A stretch of DNA of 57,259 nucleotides from Acidiferrobacteraceae bacterium (lineage in GTDB: Bacteria > Pseudomonadota > Gammaproteobacteria > Arenicellales > UBA868): NCBI GenBank assembly GCA_002729195.1, contig PBTT01000084.1, positions 1 through 57,259 on the forward strand, read 5' to 3'. The notes under the pieces were generated by a model. It searched no databases. It worked only from the letters and a program-made list of their open reading frames with translations, and was not told where the DNA came from. Below are positions 9,161 to 18,052 of the stretch, in pieces. Made by a program: the position numbers and the translations under genes. How positions within the stretch are numbered: position 1 is the stretch's first letter; the number at the start of each line of letters is the position of its first letter.

Positions 9161-11311
9161 TTATTCGCTGGTATTTGTGGCGGCACCTTGTTTTACACCA
9201 TGAGGCCGATGCCAAAGCGTCTGCCAGTAGGCCTCATCGAGGGCATACACGTCGATCGGATCGCGGCCCAGTTGGAAATCTTCGGGCAAAACCCCGTATC
9301 GCTTCATTTCGCGGATGTAGTTCGGGCTGGGGCGTTGCGGCGTTCCTCCATCCATGATGGCGTAGGTGCCATTGGCGACGGCACCCGAATCCAGCCAAAG
9401 CCTTACCAACCGGTTTTCGTGGGGTGACACTTTCACGTCGTAGTGACTGCCATCAATCCGTTGCATTAGCTTGGCAGCCGAACTGCCCATGGTTCTCGGA
9501 GCCCGGTTTCCATGGGCGTTGCGACCATCGGCGATCTCCCCCAGGCGCCGCACCAGTTCGACATATGACGTCAGCACGCGCCCGCTTCCGTGAGAAGCCA
9601 TGCTTCGTCCGGCGTCGAGACGCAGATTGCCATCGGATCTTTGCCGGCTGTGACACTCCACGCAGTGTTGGTCAAGAATGGGCTGAATATGGCGCCGGAA
9701 ATCGATGATTTGAGGCATGTCCGGAATCGGCTCAATTTTGCTGGGGGCTCGACCCACGGCCATCAGGGCGGATTGTTTCAGATTGGGCGGTGCCATGGTT
9801 CTGGGTTCATGGCATCCGACACAACTCAGCACTTCGCCGGGTTGAACCGTGACAAAGCTCTGCATTTTTTTCACGGACAGGTCATTTTCATCAAGGGCGA
9901 CGAAAAACACGCTACGTAACGCGGGCACTTCGAAGTAGGCTGATCCGTCCGGTTCAACGGGGACGGTGCCGACAATGCGCATCAAGGTGAAGGCGCCCCA
10001 CAGACTGATGCCGTCGAATCCCGGACTGACATGGAATGGTCCGGGCAGTTGCTCGAGGACCAACAGCTTTTTTATCTCGCCCGGCTGGACACCTTCCATG
10101 TTGCGACCCAATGTGACATTCGCCAGAACCATCCGACCCACTACCTCGGATGGCACGGTTCGTTCGGACGGCTTCCTTTCGCGCGGACGGGGACGAAGGG
10201 GAATCGGCTCATGCAATCGCATGTGCGGTCGTGCGTCCTCCAATCGATGCAAAAGCCGCGTGTGTCCCTGCTCGTCCATTAGGTGCAGCTCGCGCTCTTT
10301 GGCCACCAGGAACCGGTCTTTGGCAACGGGAAAGGGGTCGCGCCATCCGGCAGCGCTGTGAATGCGGCGCGCCGAAGTCTGATCATCCGGCCCCTTGCGC
10401 GGATCAATGACAGTCACATATCCCTGGTGTTCCTTGCGCCCATGGCCCGGAGAAAAGATGGCGATCACATTTCGGGTACCGGGGATCGGTTTTGCATCCA
10501 ACATGGCCACTGCGCCGGGAACATTGTTGTAGTCGACGACGTTGCCGGTTTGCCGGGCGATGTTTTGATGCATGCCGTGAGGGTACATGTTACCGTAATA
10601 GGTCATCTGCCCGGTGCCGTCCGGATTGACTGTCCACAGGTGGTGATAACAGAGCTGGCTGCGTTCGACGTATTCCCAACGTGTGTAGAGAATCCGGCCA
10701 TCCGGCAGAACCGAAGGCGTGTTTTCCGTCACGGCGTTGCTGCTGAGAGCGCGGATGTTCTCTCCGTTCGGGCCACAACGATAAAGAATGGCGACCGGCA
10801 CCTTCCAGCACATCACCCAACGGTTGCATCGGGTCGAACAAAACACGATTTCATCGTCGGGGAGATATGTCGGTTCGACATCGTCGTAGGGCCCATCGGT
10901 CAGTTGCACCAGACCGCTGCCGTCGATGTTGATCTCATACAGATGGTAATGTTCAGACCCACTCTTGCGGTAGGAAAACAAGACCTTGCGTCCGTTATAA
11001 TGCAACTGCGGGTCACGCACGCCACCGGTTGGATCATTTAGCAGGTCGGTCACTTCTCCGGTCCGCAAATCCAATCGACAAAGACTGCCGCCCTGCGGAT
11101 AAGCCTTCTGTTCCGGATCCTGGCAGTAGTAACCAAAGTTCGCATAGTAATGATTATCGGGCCCATAGGGGCGCGTCGAGAAGATCACCTCATGAACACC
11201 TTCCGGCAGCACCGGGTCCTGAGGGACAGCAGCGTCTGCGCTAAGGATCAAGAATAGGCAAATCAGGGTGAATCTCAGATTAGCGCTGGCACCGTTGTAG
11301 AATTCATGCAT
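9161..11311 (-). CDS. HzsA-like TolB-propeller dihaem cytochrome c (paralogue 1)
   Basis: About 716 residues from ATG 11311, chosen because it is followed by a clear signal peptide (LRFTLICLFLILSADA); the frame stays open to 11377. A PD40/TolB-type beta-propeller occupies about 30-400 (YLPDDEIVFCSTRC, GRILYTRWEYVERS, TVNPDGTGQ). An HzsA middle-type domain (EPDGSAYFEVPALRSVFF) leads into the first haem motif CVGCH (497-501), and a second, CVECH (550-554), sits in the C-terminal cytochrome domain. The C-terminal tail REMKRYGVL and YW-TLWH is shared with paralogue 3, so these two are closest. It is periplasmic and probably redox-active. In hydrazine synthase a Tyr four residues after the first haem His is the haem ligand; here that residue is Thr, so I would not call it hydrazine synthase. 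Confidence 0.8.
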   Translation of the reverse strand: MHEFYNGASANLRFTLICLFLILSADAAVPQDPVLPEGVHEVIFSTRPYGPDNHYYANFGYYCQDPEQKAYPQGGSLCRLDLRTGEVTDLLNDPTGGVRDPQLHYNGRKVLFSYRKSGSEHYHLYEINIDGSGLVQLTDGPYDDVEPTYLPDDEIVFCSTRCNRWVMCWKVPVAILYRCGPNGENIRALSSNAVTENTPSVLPDGRILYTRWEYVERSQLCYHHLWTVNPDGTGQMTYYGNMYPHGMHQNIARQTGNVVDYNNVPGAVAMLDAKPIPGTRNVIAIFSPGHGRKEHQGYVTVIDPRKGPDDQTSARRIHSAAGWRDPFPVAKDRFLVAKERELHLMDEQGHTRLLHRLEDARPHMRLHEPIPLRPRPRERKPSERTVPSEVVGRMVLANVTLGRNMEGVQPGEIKKLLVLEQLPGPFHVSPGFDGISLWGAFTLMRIVGTVPVEPDGSAYFEVPALRSVFFVALDENDLSVKKMQSFVTVQPGEVLSCVGCHEPRTMAPPNLKQSALMAVGRAPSKIEPIPDMPQIIDFRRHIQPILDQHCVECHSRQRSDGNLRLDAGRSMASHGSGRVLTSYVELVRRLGEIADGRNAHGNRAPRTMGSSAAKLMQRIDGSHYDVKVSPHENRLVRLWLDSGAVANGTYAIMDGGTPQRPSPNYIREMKRYGVLPEDFQLGRDPIDVYALDEAYWQTLWHRPHGVKQGAATNTSE

Positions 11312-11494
11312 AACGCGCGATGGTAAATTTGTCGCCAAGGCGTCTCTCGTAATTCTCGAGAATGGCCCCACGTTCAAGCTGGTTTTTGGGCAGATCCTCT
11401 TTCAAAAAGAAACATTTCGCGCGCACCGAGCCGTCTAGACATCCCCCGGACACGCTGTTTGAACAAGACGATACTGCTGATTTCGACTAATAGT

Positions 11495-11508
11495 TTGATC
11501 AGAATCAA
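11495..11508. promoter_or_regulatory. FNR-type operator, perfect palindrome
   Basis: TTGATCAGAATCAA fits the FNR consensus TTGAT-N4-ATCAA exactly. It lies 48 bases before the ATG at 11557 and about 185 bases before the divergent HzsA-like start, so a CRP/FNR-family regulator may control one or both genes. Function is inferred; no regulator gene is present in the window. Confidence 0.55.
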
Positions 11509-11556
11509 GTTTTTTCGGCTCATCCGATGTCATCATAGTCGTCAAACGGTGATGTC

Positions 11557-14529
11557 ATGAAAATACACTGGATCAAGACCACAACCATTCTCGCCTTCTC
11601 CTCCGCGGTTTGTTCCCCGGCAGAAGTCATCCATAACCTCGCCCCCAAGGCAACCGTGTCGGCCAGCAGTGAATACAGTGCCGATTATCTTGCGCGCTGG
11701 GCCGTCGACGGAAAGATCCCCGCGCTGGAGTGCAAAGCCGACTTGAAACAGGCGTGGTGCGTCCGGGGCCAGGAAGGGCTCAAGGGCGAATTCACCCTGA
11801 AATGGAAGACTCCGGTCGAAGTCGCCGAGATCGTCTACTTCGGTCGAACCGGCATGATCGTCGAGGAATGTTTCAAGGACTACGAAGTCTATCTGGACGA
11901 TTCCACCACGCCGGCCACGAAGGGAGCGTTCGAAATGCGCCACGGTTCGCAACGCATCCCTGTCCCCAAAACCACGGTCCGAAAGATTCGACTGAAGTTC
12001 CTTTCCGCACACAAGGGAGCCGTCAACCCGGGCGCGTCGGAAATCGCTGTCTTCGGGGTCACCCCCAGCGACTTGCAATTAGCCCGCTTGTCCCTTCCCA
12101 CCGAAGAACGCACTGCGGCGTCACAGGCATTGCGCGAAGAACTGTTCAGCGGGCGCATGGGCTTCCGCGACATCCTGCTGGTCAAGCGTCATCCCCTCAA
12201 CATCTCGCACGTGTATGTATACCATGTCGAAGGTTACCAGCCCGGAGGCGGACTCTACATCTTCCGCCCCGACGCAAAAGGAGGCAAGCTCCACCGCATT
12301 GTTGATTCCTCCGAAGGCATGATTCTGACGGCCGATCTATCCTACGACGGAAAGGAAGTGGTGTTCTCCTGGAAGAAGGGTGGACTTGAGAGATGCAACC
12401 CGGTGGCATTGAACGAAGACATCGACCGTTCAGTGCCTGACAACAACTACCAGATCTACCGCGTAAACGTTGACGGCAGCGGCTTGAAGCAGCTCACCAC
12501 CGGGAAGTCAAACAATCTCGATCCCTGCTGGCTTCCCGACGGGGGAATTGCCTTCATCTCGGATCGCAAGCCCGCCTACGCCTATTGTTACGTAGTCACC
12601 TCCCCTGTCGTCTACCGCATGGACCGCAACGGCAGCAAGCAAAAGAGGCTCTCGTCCAATTACCTGATGGACTTCACACCGTCGGTGCTCAATGACGGGC
12701 GAATCATCTATACCCGCTGGGAATATGTCGACCGGGCGGCCTGCCCCATTCAAAGCCTCTGGGCCATCAACGTGGACGGCACCGGCCTGACCGGCTTCTA
12801 CGGCAACCGCGTCATCTCACCCGGCACGTTCATGGACGCCCAACCCGTCCCCGGCACCGGCAAAGTCCTCTCCACCGTTGCCAACCACAACGGCCCCTGT
12901 CGCGGCGGAATTGTCCTCATCGATCCCGCCAAGGGCGCCAACTCAAAGGAAGCCATCAAAAACCTGACGCCCGAAGTGGATATCTACGCCCATCGCATCG
13001 GCGGCGGGCCGTGGGGAAACGGCATGCTCGACATGCGTATCGGCGGAACCTACGAAAAACCGTGCGCCATAGACGGCACCCGATTCTTGGTCTCGAAGGC
13101 CGGGGCGATTCAGGTTCGCGATTTCGACAGCAATGCCGCGACGCTGCTCCAACCGCAGAAGGGCATGGGCTTTTACTGCGCGCAACCGATCCACCGCACG
13201 ACCCGGCCTCCGGTGTTGGGAGGCGGACCGAGCGACAAACTGGCGGTGTTGCCCGAGGACGGCAGCGTCTCCGGCGCCTGGGCAACGGTCTTCGTCCAGG
13301 ACGTCTACAACGGACTCGAACCGAGCGTGAAGCGGGGCGAAATCAAGCAGATCGCCGTCGTGCAGGAGTTGGAGAAAAACACCTACACCCCACAAAACAA
13401 CCATCGGCCTGACGGCCCGGGCATGAGGAACATCGCCGTCTTCGGCTTCCAGTTCCCGCTGGTTTCCTGCGGCGCCACCTACGCTCCAAAGAAAGTCTGG
13501 GGATTCGCGGATGTCGCGGAAGACGGAAGCAGCGCTTTCAAAGTTCCCTCCGAAGTCCCCATTTACTTCATGGCCCTCGACGGTGAAGGTCGCGCCGTTC
13601 AGCGGATGAGAAGTTTCACCCACATGATGCCCGGGGAAGTGCAGGGGTGTGTCGGCTGCCATTCCGACCGCAATTCCGCCACACCACTCAGCACCGGGCA
13701 CATGACAATGCGAGGCACCCCCCAGGAACTCAAGTCTCCTGACTGGGGAGTCAAGGGATTCAGCTACCCGGAAGTCGTGCAACCCGTGCTCAATCGCAAC
13801 TGCGTCAAGTGCCACAACGAACGGGAACAGCCCGGTGATGTCGACCTTACCGGCGACAAGACAGACTTCTTCAACGTCTCCTACGACATACTCGCCCGCA
13901 AAGGCACCCAGGGTGAAATGAATTGGAGGAACCATGGCAGCCCTTCCGGACGCAAATACGACCATGTCCGCGGCATGAGCCCTTACACGGAGTGGATCTG
14001 GACCATCAATGGCGCCGGCCACAACATCCTCGACATCCAACCCCGGCGCTGGGGAAGTCCTGCCAGCCAGCTCGCCGAGATCATTCGCACCGGACACCCG
14101 GATAAGGATGGCAAGCCCAGGGTTGACGTACCTGACGCCGATCGACGCAGGGTTTTTCTCTGGATCGATTTGAACGTGCCTTACTACGGCACCTCCTCCT
14201 CCAGCTACAAAGAACACCTAGGCAGCCGAAGAATGTATCCGTACAAACTGGATGCGACCTTGAAGGAAGTGGCCTCGCGCCGCTGTGTCGAATGTCACAA
14301 GGATAGGATTCCACGAAAATTCTACACTCGCATGCTCAAGCCAGAGAATAACAGTTTCATGCTGGCGCCGCTGGCCAAATCCGCCGGTGGAACCGCGAAA
14401 TGCGGTCTGGCAATCTTCCAGTCAAAAGACGATCCGGATTACCGCAGACTCATGGCGTTGTTCCAGCCACTGCAGAAAATACTCAACCAAACACCCCGCG
14501 CCGACATGGAACTCAGCACCACCCGCTGA
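11557..14529 (+). CDS. HzsA-like cytochrome c with discoidin-like N-terminus and three CxxCH motifs (paralogue 2)
   Basis: A 990-residue protein with a signal peptide (MKIHWIKTTTILAFSSAVCS). Residues about 25-170 form an F5/8 type C (discoidin)-like beta-sandwich: APKATVSASSEYSADY, LARWAVDG, VRKIRLKFLS. A TolB/PD40 propeller follows (about 190-560; CWLPDGGIAFISDR, GRIIYTRWEYVDRA, INVDGTGL). Haem motifs are CVGCH (698-702), CVKCH (749-753) and CVECH (910-914), one more than paralogue 1. The C-terminus has the Y-RLM-LFQ...R-DM pattern shared with paralogues 3 and 4. The residue four after the first haem His is Asn, not the Tyr of hydrazine synthase. It is the only HzsA-like gene on the plus strand. 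A sugar- or surface-binding N-terminus joined to a redox module suggests action on an extracellular or polymer-bound substrate. Confidence 0.8.
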   Translation: MKIHWIKTTTILAFSSAVCSPAEVIHNLAPKATVSASSEYSADYLARWAVDGKIPALECKADLKQAWCVRGQEGLKGEFTLKWKTPVEVAEIVYFGRTGMIVEECFKDYEVYLDDSTTPATKGAFEMRHGSQRIPVPKTTVRKIRLKFLSAHKGAVNPGASEIAVFGVTPSDLQLARLSLPTEERTAASQALREELFSGRMGFRDILLVKRHPLNISHVYVYHVEGYQPGGGLYIFRPDAKGGKLHRIVDSSEGMILTADLSYDGKEVVFSWKKGGLERCNPVALNEDIDRSVPDNNYQIYRVNVDGSGLKQLTTGKSNNLDPCWLPDGGIAFISDRKPAYAYCYVVTSPVVYRMDRNGSKQKRLSSNYLMDFTPSVLNDGRIIYTRWEYVDRAACPIQSLWAINVDGTGLTGFYGNRVISPGTFMDAQPVPGTGKVLSTVANHNGPCRGGIVLIDPAKGANSKEAIKNLTPEVDIYAHRIGGGPWGNGMLDMRIGGTYEKPCAIDGTRFLVSKAGAIQVRDFDSNAATLLQPQKGMGFYCAQPIHRTTRPPVLGGGPSDKLAVLPEDGSVSGAWATVFVQDVYNGLEPSVKRGEIKQIAVVQELEKNTYTPQNNHRPDGPGMRNIAVFGFQFPLVSCGATYAPKKVWGFADVAEDGSSAFKVPSEVPIYFMALDGEGRAVQRMRSFTHMMPGEVQGCVGCHSDRNSATPLSTGHMTMRGTPQELKSPDWGVKGFSYPEVVQPVLNRNCVKCHNEREQPGDVDLTGDKTDFFNVSYDILARKGTQGEMNWRNHGSPSGRKYDHVRGMSPYTEWIWTINGAGHNILDIQPRRWGSPASQLAEIIRTGHPDKDGKPRVDVPDADRRRVFLWIDLNVPYYGTSSSSYKEHLGSRRMYPYKLDATLKEVASRRCVECHKDRIPRKFYTRMLKPENNSFMLAPLAKSAGGTAKCGLAIFQSKDDPDYRRLMALFQPLQKILNQTPRADMELSTTR

Positions 14530-14568
14530 TCAGGCAGAAATAGAGCCGGTCGTCGGCCAGAAATGCGA

Positions 14569-15834
14569 TCACGATGCCACCGAGCGGCTCATGGAAGAGA
14601 CTCGGTAGAGAAGTTGCGGCTCTCGAAGGGTTCGGAAGCAGTCAAACGGGGATTCCTCCAGCAGAAGCAGATTGGCATGGTTGCCCTTGACGATATCCGC
14701 CGACGAACAACCCCAGAGTCGACGGGGAAGCGAAGTGGCCGAGGCGAGGACCTGTTCTACCGAAACACCGGCGTTTCGCAGGTGGAAAAGCTCATCGATC
14801 AAGCCGCGCCCATGGGCGACTCCGTAGCTGCCGGCGTCAGAACCCGCCAGGACCGGCACACCCAACTCGTAGGCCAGGGCCACATGTTCGTCGTGGTTCC
14901 TCAGGATTCCCCGCAGCCGATCACAGGTCTCTGAATTCCATCCAGCCAATCTCGGTTGACACAACTGAAAGGCCACCGGCGAATAGGTGGGCGTCCAGGC
15001 GATCCCCTTTTCCGCCATCACGTCCAGAATCCGACGGGTCATGAAAAAGCCGTGTTCGATGCAGTCGATTCCTGTTTCCACCGCGATCTTAAGCCCCTCC
15101 TCCCCACTGCAATGAGTGAAGGTAAGCAAACCCAACTCGCGCGCCGTTTCCACAATTCGCCTCGTCTCCTCCAGGGAAAACTGGGGGGGGCCTCTTACGA
15201 TCCCCTTCTCGAAATCGATGATCCCCGTGAGCAACACTTTCAACTGACCCGCGTTCGGGGCAACTTCCCGGATGACCCGAACAATATCGTCGGAGTCGAC
15301 CACCTCCCGAGCCATGAAACTGCCGTAACGCTTGGCTTTTCGAATGGCGATCCCCGCGCTGAGCATTTCCATTCGCGACCCGGAATCGTTGTCCAGTTCG
15401 CGCTTCATCTCCGTGTTGATGCCGTGAATGTCGCCAGCATCTCGAATCAGCGTGATTCCAGCATCAAGAGTCGCAGCCAGGTTGCTTCGCGCGACGCTCA
15501 ACATCGCTTCGCGCGGTGCCTTGAGGTACTCGCTGCGCTTCGGGAAAGACAACGTCGCGCCGTCCAGAAACGTGTGGCAGTGCGACTCGACCAGGGCCGG
15601 CATCACAAAGGATGTCCGGATGGTCATAATTGGACGTCCAACTGAGGTTGCCAATCCGGCGCGATCCGTATCAGCGAGGTCGCCGCTCACCACCTCCTGG
15701 ATCACCCCAGCCTTCGTCCCTGGAGACTCCGGAGGGCAGGCCTCATCCACCAGGATACTGTAGGGACCGTCCCCATGATGGTTCACCCCGTCGAAATAAC
15801 CGTCGGTTACAATGACGTATTGGCTCACGTTCAA
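14569..15834 (-). CDS. Amidohydrolase, imidazolonepropionase-like
   Basis: A 421-residue metal-dependent amidohydrolase. Visible ligands of the TIM barrel are HCH in LVESHCHTFLDG, the His of LLTFTHCSGEEG, EHGFFM, and the Asp of VLAGSDAGSYG. There is no signal peptide. The last residues (LLYRVSSMSRSVAS) do not look like the usual closing beta-sandwich strand of the family, so the C-terminus may be altered by a late frameshift. It is the last gene of the long minus-strand string and overlaps the preceding methyltransferase gene by ATGA. The substrate is unknown; in this family it could open a cyclic amide or cyclic imine. Confidence 0.75.
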   Translation of the reverse strand: MNVSQYVIVTDGYFDGVNHHGDGPYSILVDEACPPESPGTKAGVIQEVVSGDLADTDRAGLATSVGRPIMTIRTSFVMPALVESHCHTFLDGATLSFPKRSEYLKAPREAMLSVARSNLAATLDAGITLIRDAGDIHGINTEMKRELDNDSGSRMEMLSAGIAIRKAKRYGSFMAREVVDSDDIVRVIREVAPNAGQLKVLLTGIIDFEKGIVRGPPQFSLEETRRIVETARELGLLTFTHCSGEEGLKIAVETGIDCIEHGFFMTRRILDVMAEKGIAWTPTYSPVAFQLCQPRLAGWNSETCDRLRGILRNHDEHVALAYELGVPVLAGSDAGSYGVAHGRGLIDELFHLRNAGVSVEQVLASATSLPRRLWGCSSADIVKGNHANLLLLEESPFDCFRTLREPQLLYRVSSMSRSVAS

Positions 15835-16715
15835 TCCTCCCGGTAAAGTTGTTGCGTGCGAACGAGGATATCAAAGCCCGAACACTCCACTGCTTCCCTG
15901 AAACCGCGATAGACAAAGTTGTCCTCGTCCAATATCTGGTAATCGCGGCCGGGCGTTCCCAGGATCGTGTCCAGTCCCAGTGGCATCGCCATCGTCAGGA
16001 ATGCTGACTCCAGCCGGACCTTGAGCGGGCTGCCATCCAGCGCGGTCTTGGGCAGCATGATGCTCAGGTTGGATAGTCCCACCATCATGTGAATCCCCTT
16101 GAGGTCCGGGTCTGACCCGATCAACCGGATCGATTCAATGGCCCGTCTCGTCAAGCCTTCGGTATCTGCCGCCAGCGGCCCTATCGACACATCGATCAAA
16201 ATATCGTCGAGGCTCATGGAGTCTTCGCGCTGCAGAACCCTTTCGACCAATCTCTTTGCCGTCGCGTAAACCTCCGCCTCCGTGGTATTGGGGATCCTCT
16301 TCCCATTCTCGAGGCGTTCCGAAGCCATCAACACCACTCGGAAGGGCTGTTTTCCCACCAGGTCAAGCATCTCCAGCCGCAGTTCGGAAATCGAATTCAC
16401 AATCGCTTTGCACCCGTTCGCCTTGGCCGGGTCATAGGTGTCCAGGCAGATTTGCTGGACCTCCTTGTTGGGATAATCGAAGGAGAGAGGAACATCCACT
16501 GTTCCTTGCACGGAGCGAATCACGTCAACGAGAAAATCCGGATCATCCGTCGCGGCAGTGCCCACGTTGATCGTCAGATAGTGTACTCCCTTCCGGACCT
16601 GGGCGACGGCGAGCTCGCGGATTCCCTTCAGATCTTTGCTCTCCAGGAGCAGTTTCGAGGTAGTGAAGCCTGGGTTGATGCGTTCCCCTATGAGGGTCAG
16701 TTTTTCGATAGACAT
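15831..16715 (-). CDS. Pterin-binding methyltransferase (methyltetrahydrofolate:corrinoid type)
   Basis: A 294-residue single-domain protein of the dihydropteroate synthase-like TIM barrel superfamily: LIGERINPG at the start, then YLTINVGTAATDDP, SFDYPN, KAIVNSIS, ILIDVSIGPL and GLSNLSIMLP. These are the pattern of AcsE/MtvB-type enzymes that move a methyl group between a corrinoid and tetrahydrofolate. The true folate-synthesis enzyme is less likely because the gene overlaps a MetV-MetF fusion by 19 bases and an amidohydrolase by 4. Together with the UroD-family gene upstream it supplies the second half of a demethylase-type system. Confidence 0.8.
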   Translation of the reverse strand: MSIEKLTLIGERINPGFTTSKLLLESKDLKGIRELAVAQVRKGVHYLTINVGTAATDDPDFLVDVIRSVQGTVDVPLSFDYPNKEVQQICLDTYDPAKANGCKAIVNSISELRLEMLDLVGKQPFRVVLMASERLENGKRIPNTTEAEVYATAKRLVERVLQREDSMSLDDILIDVSIGPLAADTEGLTRRAIESIRLIGSDPDLKGIHMMVGLSNLSIMLPKTALDGSPLKVRLESAFLTMAMPLGLDTILGTPGRDYQILDEDNFVYRGFREAVECSGFDILVRTQQLYRED

Positions 16716-18016
16716 TCAGATTCGTTCTTAATTCGCCGGTCAGCCAGGTCCTCAATGACATCGAGCAGCACGCTGTGATCAGAACCGAACAACATCAAAT
16801 GAACGCCAGCCACGCCGGGAAAATCCCGAACGTCCTGAAGGATTTCCCTGGCCAGCGTTACACCCTCATGCCGGAGATCTTCCGCTCCGGCCAACCGTCG
16901 CCAGACTTCGGGCGGTAGCTTCACTCCGGGAATGTGCGAAACCATCTCCAACGCCGACCGAGACACGATCACCGGTATCCCCGCGAGGATGAACAATTCC
17001 TTGTCGAGTCCTTCCGCGACCACCAACTCCATGAATCGCCTGAATCCGGCGGTGTCCAGAATGGCCTGGGTCTGGATGAAGTCCGCCCCCGCGGCGGCTT
17101 TCTGTTTAAGCCGGCGGATGGGCACGTTGGTCGGCGTGCTGTAGGGATTGATGGCCGCGCCCAGGAACATTTTTGAAGGCCGGTCCGCCTTCTCCTTCAG
17201 GAAATGAATCACCCCTGTCTCGCGGAAGCACCGCGCTTCATACAACATCAAGGTCGAATCCATGTCGAACACCTGCTTGATTTTTGGATTACCGGCATAA
17301 GAATCGCCAGTCAGGCAGAGCATGTTGTGCACACCGTTCATCTCGTTCTCCATGATCTCGGAAATGAACGAGGTCTTGGTGTGATCACGGCACGTCGCCT
17401 GGCTGATCGGTTCAATCCCCAACCGGACAAGCTCCGCCGCGGCAACGGGCGAGGGCAAGGAGGGTTTGCCGTTCAAATACGCAGTGGCGTTGACTGCGTC
17501 GAACTGACCCCGCACAATCACGGCTTGCTCCCGGAAGCGGGCGAAGTCCGGACCGCGCGGGGCGCGAATCTCGCAAGTCCTGACAAACCTGCCGCTCCTC
17601 AACTTGGCTTCCAGTTTCGATACGGTTTGTTGCGGCAACGAAACACGATTCTTCGGAAGATCCAGATAAGGCAGGGGCGTGCGGCTCGCCTTGTCCTTGC
17701 CCGTGATCAGATTCAGGTAGGAGGAAGTGAAGTGAAGGCTTGAATCCGGGGACGGGATCAGCTCCGGCAGAGAAAAAGCGCCCTTGCTGGTTCGCCTGTG
17801 AATTCGCATCCAGACACATTCCTTATCGGGATAGATTTCGCACCCACCTTCCAACGTCCCCCCACACGGCCCATTCCTCAATCCTTTCGGACAACTCATC
17901 GGACACACCAGGCCGGTCTCAGAGAGGACACACTGCCCGCACGCATGACAATCAAACATCATCCCCTTGAAGAAAGCTTCCGTCCTGGCAATCAGCTTCG
18001 CAATCATCACCACCAT
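16697..18016 (-). CDS. Fused MetV-MetF: zinc-finger-type plus methylenetetrahydrofolate reductase
   Basis: A 439-residue protein in two parts. Residues about 15-65 are a Cys-rich MetV domain (CHACGQC, CPMSCPKGLRNGPCGG), the MTHFR C-terminal domain family of PF12225. Residues about 140-430 are a MetF TIM barrel (EIRAPRG, the TCRDHTKTSF substrate-loop region, DFIQTQAILD, AGIPVIV). In acetogens MetV and MetF are often separate proteins of one complex; here they form one chain. It interconverts methylene- and methyl-tetrahydrofolate, and in this setting probably oxidises methyl-H4F produced by the adjacent methyltransferase, although the direction cannot be read from sequence. Confidence 0.82.
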   Translation of the reverse strand: MVVMIAKLIARTEAFFKGMMFDCHACGQCVLSETGLVCPMSCPKGLRNGPCGGTLEGGCEIYPDKECVWMRIHRRTSKGAFSLPELIPSPDSSLHFTSSYLNLITGKDKASRTPLPYLDLPKNRVSLPQQTVSKLEAKLRSGRFVRTCEIRAPRGPDFARFREQAVIVRGQFDAVNATAYLNGKPSLPSPVAAAELVRLGIEPISQATCRDHTKTSFISEIMENEMNGVHNMLCLTGDSYAGNPKIKQVFDMDSTLMLYEARCFRETGVIHFLKEKADRPSKMFLGAAINPYSTPTNVPIRRLKQKAAAGADFIQTQAILDTAGFRRFMELVVAEGLDKELFILAGIPVIVSRSALEMVSHIPGVKLPPEVWRRLAGAEDLRHEGVTLAREILQDVRDFPGVAGVHLMLFGSDHSVLLDVIEDLADRRIKNESECLSKN

Positions 18017-18052
18017 CTAAACCCGCGGATCAGTTTTTACCCGCCTGGATAA

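Noticed and set aside
12943-14217. 424-codon open frame antisense to HzsA-like paralogue 2
   Set aside because: It runs opposite a well-supported gene, has no recognisable domain, and its openness follows from the GC-rich codons of the sense strand.
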